Positions 60,821 through 64,000 of a DNA stretch of 64,000 nt are shown here, in pieces; the first letter of the stretch is position 1; every line of letters begins with the position of its first letter. The notes under the pieces were generated by a model. The model had not been told where the DNA came from, did no database searches, and saw only the letters and a program-made list of their open reading frames with translations. The position numbers and the translations under genes are program-made. Source of the DNA: Acanthochlamys bracteata (taxonomy: Eukaryota; Streptophyta; Magnoliopsida; Pandanales; Velloziaceae); assembly GCA_019914995.1 (NCBI GenBank), contig CM034128.1:2730501-2794500 (forward strand). The letters run 5' to 3'.

Positions 60821-62428
60821 TTCAACTTGAAAGCCAGCGATCAAAAGCATACATCCTTTTTGTAAAAGTAGTTGTCAAGGATCAACTAAATGTATATATA
60901 GATATGCGTAGACCAAGCTATGGACAATATGTAACTCTCATCTTTGTTCGTTGTTATTTTTTTGAGTTTGTACTTGGTAGAATGCGCATGTGATACACAA
61001 TTTGGTATTGTTCTGTTTGGTGCTGCTAGACAACGGTTGATCATCTACAAACAAAACACAACTGGTTCTGCTTCGTGTTTTCGTCTCACAGCCATAGGTT
61101 TTCTGTTGTTGTAATTAAAGTTTCTTTCAGAGAGCGACAACATAACAGTATCTTTGCGGGTTGCTTTCGAACGACGCCGGCTCTCAAGAAGATTGGTTCT
61201 TTTCTTGCTACTTTCAGATTCCTCCAAAACCCCATCGATTCGATTGAAATGAAACTAATAATAATAGCTCACCGAAGGAGTAGTTTTGATAAATGCAAAA
61301 TTGGGCCTCTTTATAACTGTATCGAAATTTTGAAGCCACAGTTTCTGTCCAGGCAATAAAACTTGTGAAAATATCAGCGATTTATCGATTTTTAAGTTTT
61401 CATAATTTGCATGTCCGGGCACCTATTTTGTGTTTAAAAGCTTTTGAAGCCAAAACTTTTGTCAAAGCAACGGGAAGAGTGAGATTTTGGCATTTTGCAA
61501 TTCAGGTTAACATGTGTAGTTTTTAAGAAAGTTAAAACCACAGCTTTTGTGCAAGCAACAAAACCGTGATGTATAGCCCACCTAAACCGTAGCGATATTA
61601 AGTGCGTATTTCAAATATTCGTCATTAAAGTTTTGTAAATATAAAAAATAAAAAGTAAAATTTTTTTAAAATAAAGTAAAAATAGAGTTTAATATTTGTG
61701 TTTCAATAGTATTAAAAAGTGTACAAATAAAAAAATTAGAACTGAAATTTTGCATATGAAAATAAAATTTTAAATTTTTTGTATAATTAAAATATATGAA
61801 CTATTCGGAATTCAAAATCTGACCGAAAAAAATGAAATTATTGGTATTTGAAATACGTCATTATAAACTAAAACCAGTGAGTTTCTCTCCCAACTTTTTA
61901 TTTTAGATTTTTTAATAAAATTTCTAGAATTATAAAATTATTTAAAATTTTTTAATAGTACATACAAAATTTATATTTTAATTTATTAATTATTTTTATT
62001 ATTTTTTAAAATAAAAAATAGGATTTATTTAAAAAAAATTTTCAAAATACCTCTTTTTCTTAAAAAATTTATTTTTAATAAGCACTTTCAAACTTTCCAT
62101 AATTAAAAATAAAAAGATCCAATGATTTGCAATATCGGCCACGTATTTAATGTTTTAAAATTCGTGTTTTTTAAAATGCTACTGTAAATCGCGATGTATA
62201 TAGTAAGGGAATTAAGGAACCTCAATTATGCTTTAGCATATTGTACCTGGTAAATCTTACTAATAGTAAAGTCCTATTACAATAAACAATGAGAAGATTG
62301 ATCAGCAAGTGAAAAAATTTTTTACAAGAAAATGAAGATTTAGAAGGACTTGCCAATTTAACTAGGATGATTGAGTGTTTATCTTTATTGGTTATAGATA
62401 TGTTACAAATGTGTTCCATTTTCTAACT
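60821..62428. other. Intergenic region between convergent genes
   Basis: Formin 3' UTR to about 61020, spacer with repeated (g)aagccaaaactt/ccacagcttttgt wording at about 61330-61560, a family A element, then A/T-rich repeat to about 62100 and probable 3' UTR of NAD synthetase. No gene seen. Confidence 0.55.
61601..61860 (+). mobile_element. MITE-like element, family A, copy 4 (260 bp)
   Basis: Begins AGTGCGTATTTCAAATATTC and ends GGTATTTGAAATACGTCA. TTA flanks both sides (61598-61600 and 61861-61863). The interior order matches copies 2 and 3. Non-coding. Confidence 0.65.
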
Positions 62429-64000
62429 TCATAGTCCGACGCTGGGATTAGTTGCTCCAGCAGCCGGAACTCCCATGCCAGTTCCATGGCCTGATGCGAT
62501 AACATGTCTATGGACTTCAGGTACAACTTTATCTCCCCCCAATTGCTGAACAAGTTCATCAATCTTACGGAACTGGAAAGGCCATCTTGAGTTGTACAAA
62601 AATTGTCGAAGATCAAACCTGTTGTCATCCGGTGAGTAACTCTGTGGAAATTGCATGATATGAGTAGGTACATAGCAATGTAACTCGGAATGTTATTTAC
62701 AGGTCACAGCGGAAATGATATATAGATATATACCTCAGCATGATATGATGGAGTTAGAACAGTCATCTTATGCCTGTTAATTGAATAATACTTGAAGAAG
62801 TGCTTTACTTTCTCTGCTACCTCTGAGGGAGTCAACCTTCCACACCAGGAGTGACATAGGTTCTGCAGCACAGAGATTTTGATCAGAAATAGGAGAGAGG
62901 GAACAAGACTAGAAAAATAAGGTTTTAGAAAGGAATGAAGAAAGAACCCAGTCCAAGGTTATGCCACCACAGAAAGTTCATTAAAAATAAGTAGATATGT
63001 GCATGAGGAACAGCTCCATCAGTCATGCTTTCAGAAACTAACAGAAAATGTTGATATGGAATATCAACCTGAAACATTGATACAGGACCGCAGCGGAAAA
63101 TCTTTCGCAATCTTCCATAAACTGAAAGCTCCTGGTATGTCATTCCCATGTCCACCTCATCCAACTGATAAAAACAACATCAGAACAAGGGTATCCAAGG
63201 TGTGATAGAAGACGTAACAAATACTATGCCTCAGAAAAGAAGCCATAAGTTACTAGCTATAATTAAGGTTAGGAGTCTATAGCTGAGAGTACAATTAAGT
63301 TTTCCATCAACAATGAACACTTCGAAAAGGAAGATTGTTCTTCTTAAACAAACTAACAAGGAAGATTTCTGGGTAAGTATCAAAATATCAAAACCAAGGG
63401 CCAATGAACAATTGAAATAGCTGCTATATAATGTAGAAACCTGGTTGTAGTTGGAACGTATCGGCTCCAGTTCTGCGGTTGGAGGAGCAGCTTCAACTTC
63501 TGCCAAAGAAGAATACCCCAAATGAACTGCAGCCCAACATAGAAAAGCCCGAAGGTCTTGTTTGCTCACGCTCCCAATGGGATTTATGTCTGCCGAGCTG
63601 CAATCATACTGAAGAGACAGACATATGAAATCATATGCAGGAAAGGATATATAGACTTGTGCAAAAAGGTACAGAACCTTCTGAAGAACAAAAGGGAAAC
63701 CAACGGCCCACTTGTGGTTTAAGTTTGACAGAAAAAAAGCAATAACAATATCATTGTAGGACCAATGGGTACTTGGGTAGGGACGAGAACTAAAACAAGA
63801 ACTTACTAACCAAGTCCCTGGATGTAAAGGCTACAGCTTTTTGGAAAATATAGAGGCCAACATATAAGATTAATCCTAACTGGAATCAGATGATGAGGAA
63901 TTTACCTTTGTCAGATAGCCTCGTAATCCTTCGTCCACATTTGAGCTTCCTAATACAAGATAAAATCCAGATTTGTTGTGAACCCAAGGCATAAGAGATG
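62429..64000 (-). CDS. NADS: Glutamine-dependent NAD(+) synthetase, C-terminal exons (5' part outside window)
   Basis: Five exons are visible: 63906-64000 (cut by the edge), 63441-63608, 63069-63164, 62734-62862 and 62429-62641. Phases agree and give about 233 C-terminal residues. Diagnostic wording: [96 protein letters not shown], and [20 protein letters not shown]. This is the synthetase half of the two-domain enzyme, which uses ammonia from an N-terminal glutaminase domain and ATP to convert deamido-NAD to NAD in the cytosol. The glutaminase domain and the ATP-pyrophosphatase P-loop must lie right of the window. The C-terminus after the conserved helix is variable and ends at a TGA at 62429-62431. 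All visible introns are GT-AG. Confidence 0.93.

Overview
This is nuclear DNA from a flowering plant, most likely a eudicot. The genes are split by short GT-AG introns, the intergenic DNA is very AT-rich, and the proteins are plant-type throughout: a NIN-like RWP-RK/PB1 factor, GPI-anchored lipid-transfer proteins, a type I formin, a GYF-RRM-UHM splicing factor and a FAR1-related pseudogene. No species can be assigned. I read exon structures by eye from splice signals, reading phase and recalled protein families. No alignment was run.

Layout. 1-2.7 kb: 5' end of a small SANT/DUF3755-type gene (minus, runs off the left edge). 3.9-10.2 kb: ten-exon TBC-domain Rab GTPase-activating protein (minus). 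10.5-16.9 kb: gene-free AT-rich DNA with MITE-like repeats. 17.5-22.0 kb: NLP8/9-type transcription factor (plus) with a long, uORF-rich leader. 22.6 kb: initiator tRNA-Met (minus). 24.3-24.9 kb: single-exon basic protein of unknown function. 27.2-32.9 kb: two three-exon LTPG-type lipid-transfer genes and a decayed third copy. 35.9-36.4 kb: small four-helix membrane protein (minus). 37.6-39.3 kb: F-box/LRR-like remnant (minus). 40.2-45.5 kb: thirteen-exon Tat-SF1/ELF9-like splicing factor (plus). 46.7-48.6 kb: FAR1/FRS pseudogene. 51.1-55.1 kb: V-ATPase subunit H (plus). 57.3-60.8 kb: type I formin (plus). 62.4-64 kb: 3' end of glutamine-dependent NAD synthetase (minus, runs off the right edge).

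The genes form no operon or pathway; this is an ordinary mix of housekeeping and regulatory genes. The only local family is the LTPG group. The most notable points are a V-ATPase H intron whose donor lacks GT by one apparent base deletion, two GC-AG introns in the RabGAP gene, an uORF overlapping the NLP start codon, a formin frame without a signal peptide, decayed FAR1, F-box and LTPG copies, and a family of about 260-296 bp elements with terminal inverted repeats and TTA/TAA target duplications. I saw no CRISPR, operon-like defence system or other clearly new system.
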